DNA of 39,507 bases from Streptosporangiaceae bacterium (lineage in GTDB: Bacteria > Actinomycetota > Actinomycetes > Streptosporangiales > Streptosporangiaceae), in assembly GCA_019245115.1 (NCBI GenBank), contig JAFARZ010000365.1, forward strand, positions 1-39,507, written 5' to 3'. The position numbers and the translations under genes are program-made. This document shows positions 22,768 to 30,243 of the stretch, in pieces. The notes below the pieces were generated by a model. The model saw nothing but the letters and a program-made list of their open reading frames with translations. It was not told the origin of the DNA and searched no databases. Positions within the stretch are counted from its first letter, which is position 1. The number at the start of each line of letters is the position of its first letter.

Positions 22768-23027
22768 CCCCGCTTGAACTTGATCTTCTTGCCGTAGCCC
22801 ATGCCCGGCTTGATGTCGACCACCTCGTCCTCGGCTAGCGTCCGCTCTGAGTTGTCCTTCAGATCGACCTCGATCACCGGATCCGTGGCGGCGAACCCGC
22901 CCAGATTCCGGATGTCCGCCGCGGTGATCGTCGGGCTGGGCCAGTCGTGGTCGATGCCCTCGACGTTGACCACGTAGCTCGGCCCACGCGCCCTGCCCGT
23001 TTCCTCGACCGCAACCTGTGTATCCAT
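22764..23027 (-). CDS. Single-domain ubiquitin-like protein, Multi_ubiq type
   Basis: From the ATG at 23027 (GGAGG 5 nt upstream) this is an 87-residue protein. The beta-grasp pattern of the bacterial multi-ubiquitin domain is visible. YVVNVEGIDHDWPSPTITA is followed by DIRNLGGF, then PVIEVDLKDNSERTLAEDEV and VDIKPGMGYGKKIKFKRG. The chain ends in one bare glycine with no tail, so the conjugation-ready end is encoded directly. Many relatives carry two or more fused beta-grasp units; this one has a single unit and a 15-residue flexible N-terminus. It heads the operon and is the presumed tag. Its gene overlaps the E2 by 4 nt. Confidence 0.85.
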   Translation of the reverse strand: MDTQVAVEETGRARGPSYVVNVEGIDHDWPSPTITAADIRNLGGFAATDPVIEVDLKDNSERTLAEDEVVDIKPGMGYGKKIKFKRG

Positions 23028-23116
23028 AAGTGCCTCCATATCAGGAGTCGTGGGCACCGGCACCGCCTCCGACGGGCCGAACCGCTACCGTGTTGGAACC
23101 CCATGCGGGGAACTCG

Positions 23117-23153
23117 GCAGGTACCTGACCTGCATGTGCTAGTATACCATACT
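23117..23153. promoter_or_regulatory. Operators in the divergent UBL operon / toxin-antitoxin gap
   Basis: The 160-bp gap between the two divergent operons holds GCAGGT-ACCTG-ACCTGC (23117-23133, 6-bp arms) and AGTAT-ACC-ATACT (23141-23153, 5-bp arms). The second lies in the only AT-rich part and includes -10-like hexamers on both strands (TAGTAT, CATACT). One HigA-type repressor bound here could control both operons. Confidence 0.5.
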
Positions 23154-23187
23154 GTTCCTTTACCGGATTGGTAATAAGCAGGAGTCG

Positions 23188-23514
23188 ATGGAGATCGCCT
23201 TCGAGACCGAGAGGCTGGCCCGGCTGTGCAACAGCCAGGCAGCGCTCGACCGAGCCTATGGCGCAGCCTGCGCCAGGCGGCTTCGCCAGCGTCTTCAAGA
23301 ACTTGAGGCCGTCGAGTCGCTTGCCGACATGGTGTTCGGCCGGCCGCACGAACTCAAAGGCAACAGGGCGGGTCAGGTCAGCGTCGATCTGGTTCACCCG
23401 CTCCGGCTGATCTTCCGACCGACTACCCAGCCACCCCCTACTAGGACTGATGGAGGTCTCGACCGTCCGAAGGTAAAGAGTGTGACAATCATCGAAGTGA
23501 CCGACCCGCACTAG
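23188..23514 (+). CDS. higB: HigB/RelE-type toxin
   Basis: This 108-aa protein fits the HigB/RelE ribosome-dependent mRNA interferase family. Helical N-terminal LDRAYGAACARRLRQRLQEL is followed by HELKGNRAGQVSVDLVHPLRLIF, the family's core with the KGNR and R-L-I-F strand, and it ends VTIIEVTDPH. AGGAG lies 5 nt before the ATG. A segment of about 18 residues, rich in Pro and Thr (TTQPPPTRTDGG), is inserted before the last strand. It is followed after 25 bp by the antitoxin, toxin first, as in hig modules. Confidence 0.85.
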   Translation: MEIAFETERLARLCNSQAALDRAYGAACARRLRQRLQELEAVESLADMVFGRPHELKGNRAGQVSVDLVHPLRLIFRPTTQPPPTRTDGGLDRPKVKSVTIIEVTDPH

Positions 23515-23539
23515 ATCAATAGGAAGGAGGTAATAACCA

Positions 23540-24646
23540 ATGACCGACAACACAGAACCGGTGTTCAGGTACGAGCCTGACTACGCAGTGCCGCCCGGTG
23601 AGACCCTGGCCGAGGTCCTGGAAACGCGCGAGATGTCGCAAGCCGAGCTGGCGCGCAGAACCGGCCTGTCAGCTAAGCATGTCAACCTGATCCTCAAGGG
23701 ATCAGCCACCATCACGGCCGACACAGCGCTGAAACTCGAACACGTCCTTAACATCCCAGCCCGGATCTGGAACGCTCTTGAGGCGAACTATCAGGGCCAC
23801 CTGTCACAGCTGGAGGAGGGAAAGGATCTCGAAGAACACATCGGATGGGCTAGCCCAGAGCTCATCAAGGAACTCGCCAGCCGGGGCCGCATCCGGCGAG
23901 TAAGTGACCGCATCCAGCAGATCAGGGAAGTACTCAAGTTCTTTGGGGTGGCCTCCGTCAGCGCATGGAGCACTATCTGGAACGAGTCATCATCGCTGAA
24001 CTCCTATCGTTTGGCCAAGCAGCAAGGAGACCCCGTCGCGCTTGCAGCGTGGATACGCATCGGAGAACTCTCTGCGGCCGAAGTCGAAACCGGACCATTC
24101 GACCGCGATGAATTCCGTGAGATGCTCCGCAAAGCCCGCGCGATGACAAGGATCACAGACCCCCATGACTGGCTTCCACAGCTCCAGGAGATGTGCCGAC
24201 GTGTCGGTGTGGTCGTGATCATCGAGAAGGAACTCCCTAAGGCCCGCGTAAACGGCGTAGCGAGATGGCTCAGTCCCAGCAAAGCCCTCATCCAGCTCAG
24301 TGCACGTTACCTGCGCGATGACATCCTGTGGTTCACGTTCTTCCATGAGGCTGGGCATTTGCTGTTGCACGGAAGAAAGAGCGGACCACGGGATGTGCCG
24401 GCGACCTTCATCGATACCAAGGACTCGGCAGGGCACGCCGAGGACGAAGCGAACACGTTCGCAGCCGACTTGCTGATCCCGGCCCGCTACGCGGAACGCC
24501 TGCGGCGTATCAACAGCCTCGATGAGGTCCGGCGACTCGCCGATGATCTTCAAATCTCCCCAGGAATCATCGTCGGGAGGCTCCACCACGAGAAATGGAA
24601 GCAGCCGAGCTGGGGAGCGGGCCTGATCGTCCGCTACCAGTGGTAG
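23540..24646 (+). CDS. higA: HigA-type antitoxin fused to an ImmA/IrrE (M78) metallopeptidase
   Basis: The N-terminal XRE helix-turn-helix (about 18-85: LAEVLETREMSQAELARRTG, SAKHVNLILKGSATI) is of the HigA/VapI type and would bind the upstream operators. The C-terminal half is a zinc peptidase with FTFFHEAGH (269-273) and EANTFAADLLIP (third ligand near E303). The length is 368 aa. A perfect AAGGAGGT lies upstream of the ATG. Such fusions are known in hig-like modules; the peptidase could cleave its own HTH or another repressor after a trigger, which is inference. Confidence 0.88.
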   Translation: MTDNTEPVFRYEPDYAVPPGETLAEVLETREMSQAELARRTGLSAKHVNLILKGSATITADTALKLEHVLNIPARIWNALEANYQGHLSQLEEGKDLEEHIGWASPELIKELASRGRIRRVSDRIQQIREVLKFFGVASVSAWSTIWNESSSLNSYRLAKQQGDPVALAAWIRIGELSAAEVETGPFDRDEFREMLRKARAMTRITDPHDWLPQLQEMCRRVGVVVIIEKELPKARVNGVARWLSPSKALIQLSARYLRDDILWFTFFHEAGHLLLHGRKSGPRDVPATFIDTKDSAGHAEDEANTFAADLLIPARYAERLRRINSLDEVRRLADDLQISPGIIVGRLHHEKWKQPSWGAGLIVRYQW

Positions 24647-24880
24647 GTAAGCGCCCAGTCGTCGCAGTCGTGAAGATTTACGTGCAGTGCAGGTAATTGC
24701 CCGGGTGTTGGGTCCTTCGAAGGCCGATGACTCGGCAACCTGAAAGGGTGCCCAGAATTATCGATCCCGCGCAGCTGAAGCCTTGAGGAGCCGAGTCATC
24801 AGACATGCTCAAGTACTTCGCGTAGCAGATCCCCGTGACCGTATACACAGCATCGACGTCTTCTCTGAACTAGAAGTTGT
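24647..24880. other. Gene-free junction with an 11-bp inverted repeat
   Basis: I see no gene here. GATGACTCGGC (24726-24736) and its exact inverse GCCGAGTCATC (24790-24800) are 53 bp apart. The gap separates the antitoxin from the Tn554-like trio, so the left end of that element probably lies within it. No target duplication can be defined. Confidence 0.4.
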
Positions 24881-25270
24881 TCATGAGTTTCCCCAGTTCA
24901 GTGGCGGTTTCCCGGATGCGCGGCTGATGGCGGTGAGCAGGAGCTGGATGTTACGGTCGTCGAGGCCGGTGATGGTGTCCTGGAGGTCGACGGGGATGCC
25001 GCCGGCCAGGCTTGCCGTGATTTTCAGCATCCGCTGTTCGCCTCCGGAGCAGGGAAGGCTGGCGCCTAGTGCGGTGATGACGGCGGGCCAGTCGATGACG
25101 GCTACTGGCTGTCCGCCGCCGGTGCCGGGGTGGACGGTGATGAACCGGCTGGTGAAGTCGGCCCGGTGCAGCCAGTTCTGGGCGATGAGGAGTTCGGCGG
25201 CGGCTTGGTGGCAGCGCAGGCCCTGAGCGTGGGCGCGCAGGGCGGCGGCGAGCGTGGCGGGTGAGGTCAT
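24881..25270 (-). CDS. tnpC: TnpC-like small accessory protein
   Basis: This is a 129-aa protein whose ATG overlaps the tnpB stop by 4 nt. Size and position match TnpC of Tn554-like elements, which influences orientation and efficiency of transposition. The sequence starts MTSPATLAAALRAHAQGLRCHQAAAELLI. Its helical N-terminus is followed by a TRFITVHPG segment and a C-terminal ITGLDDRNIQLLLTAISRASG helix. No enzyme motif is visible, and the call rests mainly on context. Confidence 0.6.
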   Translation of the reverse strand: MTSPATLAAALRAHAQGLRCHQAAAELLIAQNWLHRADFTSRFITVHPGTGGGQPVAVIDWPAVITALGASLPCSGGEQRMLKITASLAGGIPVDLQDTITGLDDRNIQLLLTAISRASGKPPLNWGNS

Positions 25271-27741
25271 GCCGGCTCCTTGGCGGGAGCGGCGGTGTGG
25301 CCGGCGATGTCGGGGAAGGCGGGCATGCCCAGGCTCACTGTGTCGCGGCGGCGGGCGATGAGGCTGTCGACCTGGGCGAGCTTGTTGTTCGCTGCGGCGA
25401 GGCTGACCTTCAGTCCCTCGGCCTCGCCGGTCCAGCCCTCACGGTCGGCCTCGGCGATGCGGGCGAGCAGGTTGCCGCGGATGTCCTCAAGCCGGCCCCG
25501 CTGGGCGGGGTCGATCCTCAGGAGTGCGCACCTGACACAGCTGTGCTCGTGAAGGCAGGCAGTGCCGTATGCCCGGCCGCAGTCGCCGAGCGCGAGCTTG
25601 CGACGTTCGAAGTGGCCGAGGAACTCGTCCCATTCGGCCTCGGTAGGAGTACGGTATTCCTCGCTGGGGCGCTGCTCGCGGCGGCGGGCGATGAACGCCC
25701 GGTGGCCGTTGATGGCTTCCTCGGGATAGACCGCCTTGTATCCCATCGTGGTGTTTATGTCCTTGTGGCCGAGGATGAGCTGGGCGATGTGCGGCGGCAT
25801 CCCGTTCATGATCGCGTCGGTGGCGAAGATCCTCCGGAAGTCGTGGGGGACGAAGCTGAGCGGGGCGCCGGCCGCGCCGGTGAGGCCGGCTGCTGCCAGC
25901 CCGTCGCTGACCAGCCGGCGGACCGTCTCGATGACGATCGGCCGGTTCTCCAGGCCGACCAGGTGCTGGAACAGCAGCGGCATGGGCGGGTTCCATACTT
26001 TCTCGTTGATGTCGTAGGCGGCCACGAGGGGGACTGTGCCGTCTTCGCCGCGGATGCGGCTCAAGATCGCGGCGAGGACGTCTGCTGCCTCGGGCCCGAT
26101 GACGAGCAGCCGTTCCTGATCGGTCTTGGACGGGGCGATGTGCAGCAGCGGGACGACCTCGCCGGTGGCCGGGACCTGGTACTGGACCAGGCTGTGGTGC
26201 GAGAGCTCGGTTAGCTCCTCTATCCGGATGCCGGTCGCCCGCAGGATCTCGATGGCGGCCCAGGCCCAGAATGCGTTGTCTTCCTCGCGTGTCAGGTCCC
26301 GGCGGGCTGCGGTGCCGGGATCTTCGGCCCAGATCCGGGTGCCGGGTTTGACCAGCACTGACCGGCGCAGGGTCTGGCCGGCGGCGGTGAACAGCTCGCC
26401 GGGGCGGGCGGCTCGCGCGGCCTGCAGGCGCGCTGCGGTGCCGGCGCGCGCCTGGTAGGCGGCAGCGGCCAGCACCGGGAGGACTGGCAGGCGTTCCCTG
26501 GTGCGCTGGTCCATCCGGGACTTGCGCCAGGACCGTTCTTTGCGGTGGGTGTTATCGCCGGGCCGGATCGGGCACGGCGCGGCCCATGGTCCCCAGCGGG
26601 CCGGATCCTCGGCTGCCCACTGGGCGATGTCGAGGTAGAAGGCCCGCACCATGGTCAGGTAGCCGGCGACCGCGGACCGCGGGATCGTGGCCGGGGCACC
26701 CTGGCTGGCAGCGGCCGCCGGCCTGGCCGTCTTGGTCTGGATGCGCTGTTTCCACGCTGCGGCGACGTCGGGCCCGAGGCGCAGCGAGTCGATGCCGGGA
26801 TGGTGGTTCTCCAGGTCTTTCCAGAACAGCAGGCCCAGCCCGTAGGCCAGGCCCATCAGGGTCCTGTAGTCCAGGCCGGGCTGGCGCTCGCGCAGGTAGT
26901 CCACCAGCAGGTCGCGGACCGGCCGGCAGGCAATGTCGTAGCGGTCGATCAGCTGCTCGGGGGTCAGCTGGCCCCGGATCTGCGGGTGGAACATCCGCAC
27001 GGTGGGCGGTGCGCCGGCCGGGAAGGTCCCTGCCGCGTGGAGGAGCTGGTAGAAGTAGGGGCTCTTGCCGTGGATGCATGTCCGGACGCCGGCTTCCAGT
27101 AGTTCCAGGCAGTCGCCGACGGTGATATCGGTGACTGTGCCGCCCTTGGCGGCCACGATGACGGCGACTAGGTCCACCGCGTCGCGCGTGGTGGTGAAAG
27201 ATGCCTGCCCGGCCTTGCCCGCCGCGGTCAGCGCCGCGAACCCGGCGGGATCGCGGACGCGGGCCATCTCGGGGGCGAGGTTGCGCGGGGCATCGGTGGC
27301 CAGCAGCCAGCAGATGCCCGGGCGGATGACATCACCGCAGATCAGCTGCAGCAGCCCGGAGCCGAGGATGGCAGCGGTCTGCTTGTTCTCCCCGGGGATC
27401 CGGCCGCTGTCCTTCAGCCACCGGATGGCCGGGCCGCGCCAGTCCGCGTTCCCGTCGGCGTCGGCGCCGGAGGCCATCCACCGCTCCTGCCAGGTGGCGC
27501 CCGGCTGTGCGCCGAGCCAGTCCAGGACCCTGGCCAGGCCGAGCTTGCGGTGGTTCTGGCTGCTGGCATTGCCCAGCGGGAACGGCGGCGCGAGCAGCCG
27601 GCGCAGCACGGCCGCGCGATCGTGCCCGGTGGCCTCCCAGCTGCTGCCTGCCGGGCGGGGCGGGAACCGCTCCCGCAACACGGACGCCTCTGCGCTGAGC
27701 CGCCGGCCCGGGACCAGGGCCGGCGGCTTGAGGGGCGTCAC
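25267..27741 (-). CDS. tnpB: TnpB-like large tyrosine recombinase
   Basis: The 824-aa protein has the tyrosine-recombinase catalytic domain near its C-terminal third: RATGIRIEELTEL (Arg about 505), HDFRRIFATD (His/Arg about 633/636), LILGHKDINTTMGY (His about 658, nucleophile Tyr about 667). A Cys-rich tail CLHEHSCVRCALL and a coiled region follow. The N-terminal 450 residues are a large helical DNA-binding part. I chose the GTG at 27741, which overlaps the tnpA stop as GTGA; longer frames only read across tnpA. It probably acts with TnpA on the element ends. Confidence 0.85.
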   Translation of the reverse strand: MTPLKPPALVPGRRLSAEASVLRERFPPRPAGSSWEATGHDRAAVLRRLLAPPFPLGNASSQNHRKLGLARVLDWLGAQPGATWQERWMASGADADGNADWRGPAIRWLKDSGRIPGENKQTAAILGSGLLQLICGDVIRPGICWLLATDAPRNLAPEMARVRDPAGFAALTAAGKAGQASFTTTRDAVDLVAVIVAAKGGTVTDITVGDCLELLEAGVRTCIHGKSPYFYQLLHAAGTFPAGAPPTVRMFHPQIRGQLTPEQLIDRYDIACRPVRDLLVDYLRERQPGLDYRTLMGLAYGLGLLFWKDLENHHPGIDSLRLGPDVAAAWKQRIQTKTARPAAAASQGAPATIPRSAVAGYLTMVRAFYLDIAQWAAEDPARWGPWAAPCPIRPGDNTHRKERSWRKSRMDQRTRERLPVLPVLAAAAYQARAGTAARLQAARAARPGELFTAAGQTLRRSVLVKPGTRIWAEDPGTAARRDLTREEDNAFWAWAAIEILRATGIRIEELTELSHHSLVQYQVPATGEVVPLLHIAPSKTDQERLLVIGPEAADVLAAILSRIRGEDGTVPLVAAYDINEKVWNPPMPLLFQHLVGLENRPIVIETVRRLVSDGLAAAGLTGAAGAPLSFVPHDFRRIFATDAIMNGMPPHIAQLILGHKDINTTMGYKAVYPEEAINGHRAFIARRREQRPSEEYRTPTEAEWDEFLGHFERRKLALGDCGRAYGTACLHEHSCVRCALLRIDPAQRGRLEDIRGNLLARIAEADREGWTGEAEGLKVSLAAANNKLAQVDSLIARRRDTVSLGMPAFPDIAGHTAAPAKEPA

Positions 27742-28997
27742 TGCGGGCCCCGGCCGAACAAGATGTCCAGGGTCTCTGGCCGGTAGCCGGGGGAAGCCTG
27801 CGGCGGTGACGCCGGGCGGGTGGCCCGGCGCTGGTGGTGGGCGAGGACGTCCCGGACAACATCTTCGGGGGCGGCCGTGACGTAAACCTGCGTCGTGGAC
27901 AGGTGCGCGTGTCCGAGGACCCACTGCACGTCGGTGATCGGCATCTGCGGGTCACGCGCCATCCGGTAAGCGGCGGTATGCCGGAGATCATGAAGGGTCC
28001 AGTTCGCGCCCAGCGACTCGTTCGCCCGCCCGAACATGGCACGCGCCGCGTGATACGACAGCGGCCGGAACGGCCGCCGCAGCGTCCACCACAACGGGTC
28101 ATCGGGACCGCAGGGGACCAGGCCGCGCATCTCCTCCTGGTAAAGCCGCAGCCACACGAACGCGTCCGGCGACGCCGGCAGCGGCTGCAGCGCCCGCGAT
28201 CCCTTGCGGATAACCGTGACGAGCTGCTGGCCCGGGTCGGCGCCACCGCATAGCACGCCCAGCAGCTCCGAGGCGCGGGCACCAGTGGAGATCCAGAACG
28301 CGATCAGCGCCCGGTCGCGGTGCGAGAGGAGCTCCGCGAACAGCTCGTTGAACTTCCCGTCCGGGATCCGGCGCGGCAGCCGCTGTTCTGGACGCGGCCG
28401 GAACAGCCCCGTCCGGTCCTTCCCCGGCGGATCCATCGGATTGCGGTGGGCACCCGCCCTGCCGCCCCGCACCAGCGGGAACGGGTTGACCATCGGCCCC
28501 GTCCCGGCCTCCAGGTGAAACTCATAGAAGCTGCGGAGCACTGTCTCGCAGTGCGCCACCGTGGCCGTCGCATATCCCGCGGCGGGCGCGGCCTTACCGG
28601 TCACCGGGTTCGGGGCGCCGGGAGCCGGCCTGCCCGCCGCCCGGCCCGCCCCCGCATCCGGCCCGGATCGCCAGTGTGGCCGCACCAGCTTGTCAGCGAG
28701 CTGGATCCACCGGCAGAAGTCACGGGCCTCGACCCGGGTCGCCTGATCCCACAGGCACCCGATCGCCCAGCCGAACCGGAACCACCGGAGCAAGTCCATG
28801 CCATACGAGCGCAAGGTGGCCGCCGGGCGCCCAGCCGCCTGCAGATCCTGCAGGTAACTGGCAACAGGGCCGACCGCCAGGCCATCACGGTCAAGCAGCT
28901 GATACGGCTCCCACGGGTCGCCGGTATCCCGAAGCGAACCCGCGAGGGGAACGACCAGCGATGCCAGGTCCCTGGGCGACTCGTCGTCTGTGACCAT
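27738..28997 (-). CDS. tnpA: TnpA-like tyrosine recombinase
   Basis: The 419-aa recombinase has the full catalytic set: R241 (STGARASELL), K265 region (TVIRKGSRAL), H336 and R339 (LHDLRHTAAYR), H363 (LGHAHLSTTQ) and Y372 (VYV). A SAM-like N-terminal core-binding domain occupies about 40-165. It is the first gene of the trio and is transcribed away from the TniB/TniQ relics. Confidence 0.9.
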   Translation of the reverse strand: MVTDDESPRDLASLVVPLAGSLRDTGDPWEPYQLLDRDGLAVGPVASYLQDLQAAGRPAATLRSYGMDLLRWFRFGWAIGCLWDQATRVEARDFCRWIQLADKLVRPHWRSGPDAGAGRAAGRPAPGAPNPVTGKAAPAAGYATATVAHCETVLRSFYEFHLEAGTGPMVNPFPLVRGGRAGAHRNPMDPPGKDRTGLFRPRPEQRLPRRIPDGKFNELFAELLSHRDRALIAFWISTGARASELLGVLCGGADPGQQLVTVIRKGSRALQPLPASPDAFVWLRLYQEEMRGLVPCGPDDPLWWTLRRPFRPLSYHAARAMFGRANESLGANWTLHDLRHTAAYRMARDPQMPITDVQWVLGHAHLSTTQVYVTAAPEDVVRDVLAHHQRRATRPASPPQASPGYRPETLDILFGRGPQ

Positions 28998-29060
28998 GAG
29001 CCGGGAACGTACCCACCGCGCCAGCAGACTGTCCGCCGAACCAGGCGGCCTCCCGCGGTA

Positions 29061-29430
29061 GTTCAGTCAACAGGTCAAGCGCGTCGGGCTGCTGTTCGGT
29101 ACCGGCGGCGAGCAGATCGCCGGGTGGTTCGGGATGATCCGCACCGCCGCGTTCCACGACGAGCCCTGGACCGGTCTAGTCTCCGCCCTTGAAGATAACC
29201 TCCGCCTGCACCATCACCACCCCCCGGCACCCTGGCAAGGCTCAAGGGGTACCTCTACCGGAAAACCGGCGACATGATCGGCAGCCGCTACGCCTCATCC
29301 GCGGCGCCGCGATCCAGGTCGTCCTCGACGGCGCCCAGAAGATCACCCTCACCAGCCTTGAGTCCCTCAGCGTCGACATCGCCACCGAGACGGCCAGCAC
29401 CACCTGCCGCTGTAGCAGACCGTGCCACAA
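29061..29430 (+). pseudogene. tniB: Frameshifted C-terminal relic of a TniB-like transposition ATPase
   Basis: Three plus-strand frames read successively as a TniB-like C-terminus. The first is LLFGTGGEQIAGWFGMIR...LVSALEDNLRLHHH (about 29080-29220). The second is LARLKGYLYRKTGDMIGS (about 29235-29290). The third is LIRGAAIQVVLDGAQKIT (about 29300-29350). Each break is a frame change, and the Walker motifs are missing because the 5' part is gone at the Tn554-like junction. The match is to the remembered pattern of actinobacterial TniB/AAA proteins and should be confirmed by a search. Confidence 0.5.
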
Positions 29431-29700
29431 GACGACGGGCTGCTCCCGCCGCTCCCGGTCCGGCCCGTCGCCGGGGAAACCATCCACTCCTACATGCGCC
29501 TCACAGCCAGAGCCAACCACCACCTGCGCCCGAGCCTGCTGCACGTCTACGTCCGCAGTCCTTGCCTCCCACCGGGCGATCCGCCCGCTGCGGCTCGCTA
29601 CGGTCAGCGGCGGTACGCTCGCCGCGTTCAACTCGCAGTCTCATCGACAGCACTCCGAAGCCACTCTGGCGCATCACCTGCCATGGCTCGAGCGGACAGC
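29422..29700 (+). pseudogene. tniQ: Broken TniQ-like gene, N-terminal part
   Basis: The frame from the GTG at 29422 reads LPPLPVRPVAGETIHSYMRL then TARANHHLRPSLLHVYV, the N-terminal hallmark of TniQ/TnsD proteins (a P-x-R-P-x-x-G-E-x-x-x-S-Y pattern). The similarity then jumps to another frame (ASHRAIRPLRLATVSGGTLAA), showing a frameshift, and no zinc-binding cysteines follow. Its position right after the TniB relic supports an old Tn7/Tn402-like unit. The trailing sequence to 29930 is open in one frame but unrecognised. Confidence 0.55.
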
Positions 29701-29924
29701 TCGGACCGCCGGACTTATCAGGCCCATCAGAAGGATCGTCGACGAGCTGGCCGGCCAGCCGTGCGCCGGCCGGAAATCTGGACCATCGTCACTGACAAGC
29801 ACGACTCCGACACCTCACACCAGCTCATCGTCTCGCTAGAGGACCCGACCCGCCGCAAAGCGGTTCTCAGCGACAACCGCTATCGCTTCCCGCAGCGGGG
29901 CTGCAAGGACGGAGACCCGAAAGA

Positions 29925-30243
29925 CTGAGGCAGGGCCGACTTTATCTGAGGCATGGCAGTGCCACTGAGCCATTGTAGGGATTCACCGAAGATGTCATCT
30001 GCGCGCAGGCTTTCTGTCATTTTGGCGACTGGGCTATCGACCCGGTTGTACCGGGAACTTGGCATTTCCCTCAGCTGCTGGGTGACCTCGGTCTTGACGT
30101 CTCCTGGCCGGCTGCCCAGCGTGGGGAACTGCCTCTGAAACAGCCGGGGAACCTCTGTGATCGCGGCTCGCGGGCGCGAGGAAGAGCGGAACTGTGTTCG
30201 TCCGTTGAGCGGCTGCGGCCGGCTCGTTTTCGATAGATCGCCG
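29925..30243. other. Gene-free stretch with a 12-bp near-direct repeat
   Basis: CTGAGGCAGGGC (29925-29936) and CTGAGGCATGGC (29946-29957) are 21 bp apart, differing at one base. Short spaced repeats are typical of Tn7/Tn402-like transposon ends, so this may be the right end of the decayed Tni unit. The rest, up to the monooxygenase stop, shows nothing I recognise. Confidence 0.35.

Larger units (their letters stand above)
24881..28997 (-). mobile_element. Tn554-like tripartite tyrosine-recombinase transposon
   Basis: Three minus-strand genes (about 419, 824 and 129 aa) overlap by 4 nt each, as in the TnpA-TnpB-TnpC unit of Tn554: two large tyrosine recombinases and one small accessory protein. 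The coordinates cover only the genes. The real ends probably lie in 24647-24880 and near 28998-29060, where a TniB relic begins abruptly. Tn554-type elements lack terminal inverted repeats, so the ends cannot be fixed by eye. No cargo gene lies inside. Confidence 0.72.

Noticed and set aside
23041..23553. A 170-codon minus-strand frame covering the HigB gene and the divergent gap
   Set aside because: It is antisense to a clear HigB frame and has no motif. The palindromic AT-rich gap it covers is regulatory.
25261..26214. A 317-codon plus-strand frame opposite tnpB
   Set aside because: TnpB carries the full recombinase motif set on the other strand; the plus frame is an antisense shadow.
24895..29067. 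AGTTCAGT at 24895-24902 and 29060-29067 as a target duplication of the Tn554-like element
   Set aside because: The left copy lies inside the tnpC coding frame, so it cannot be the outer border.
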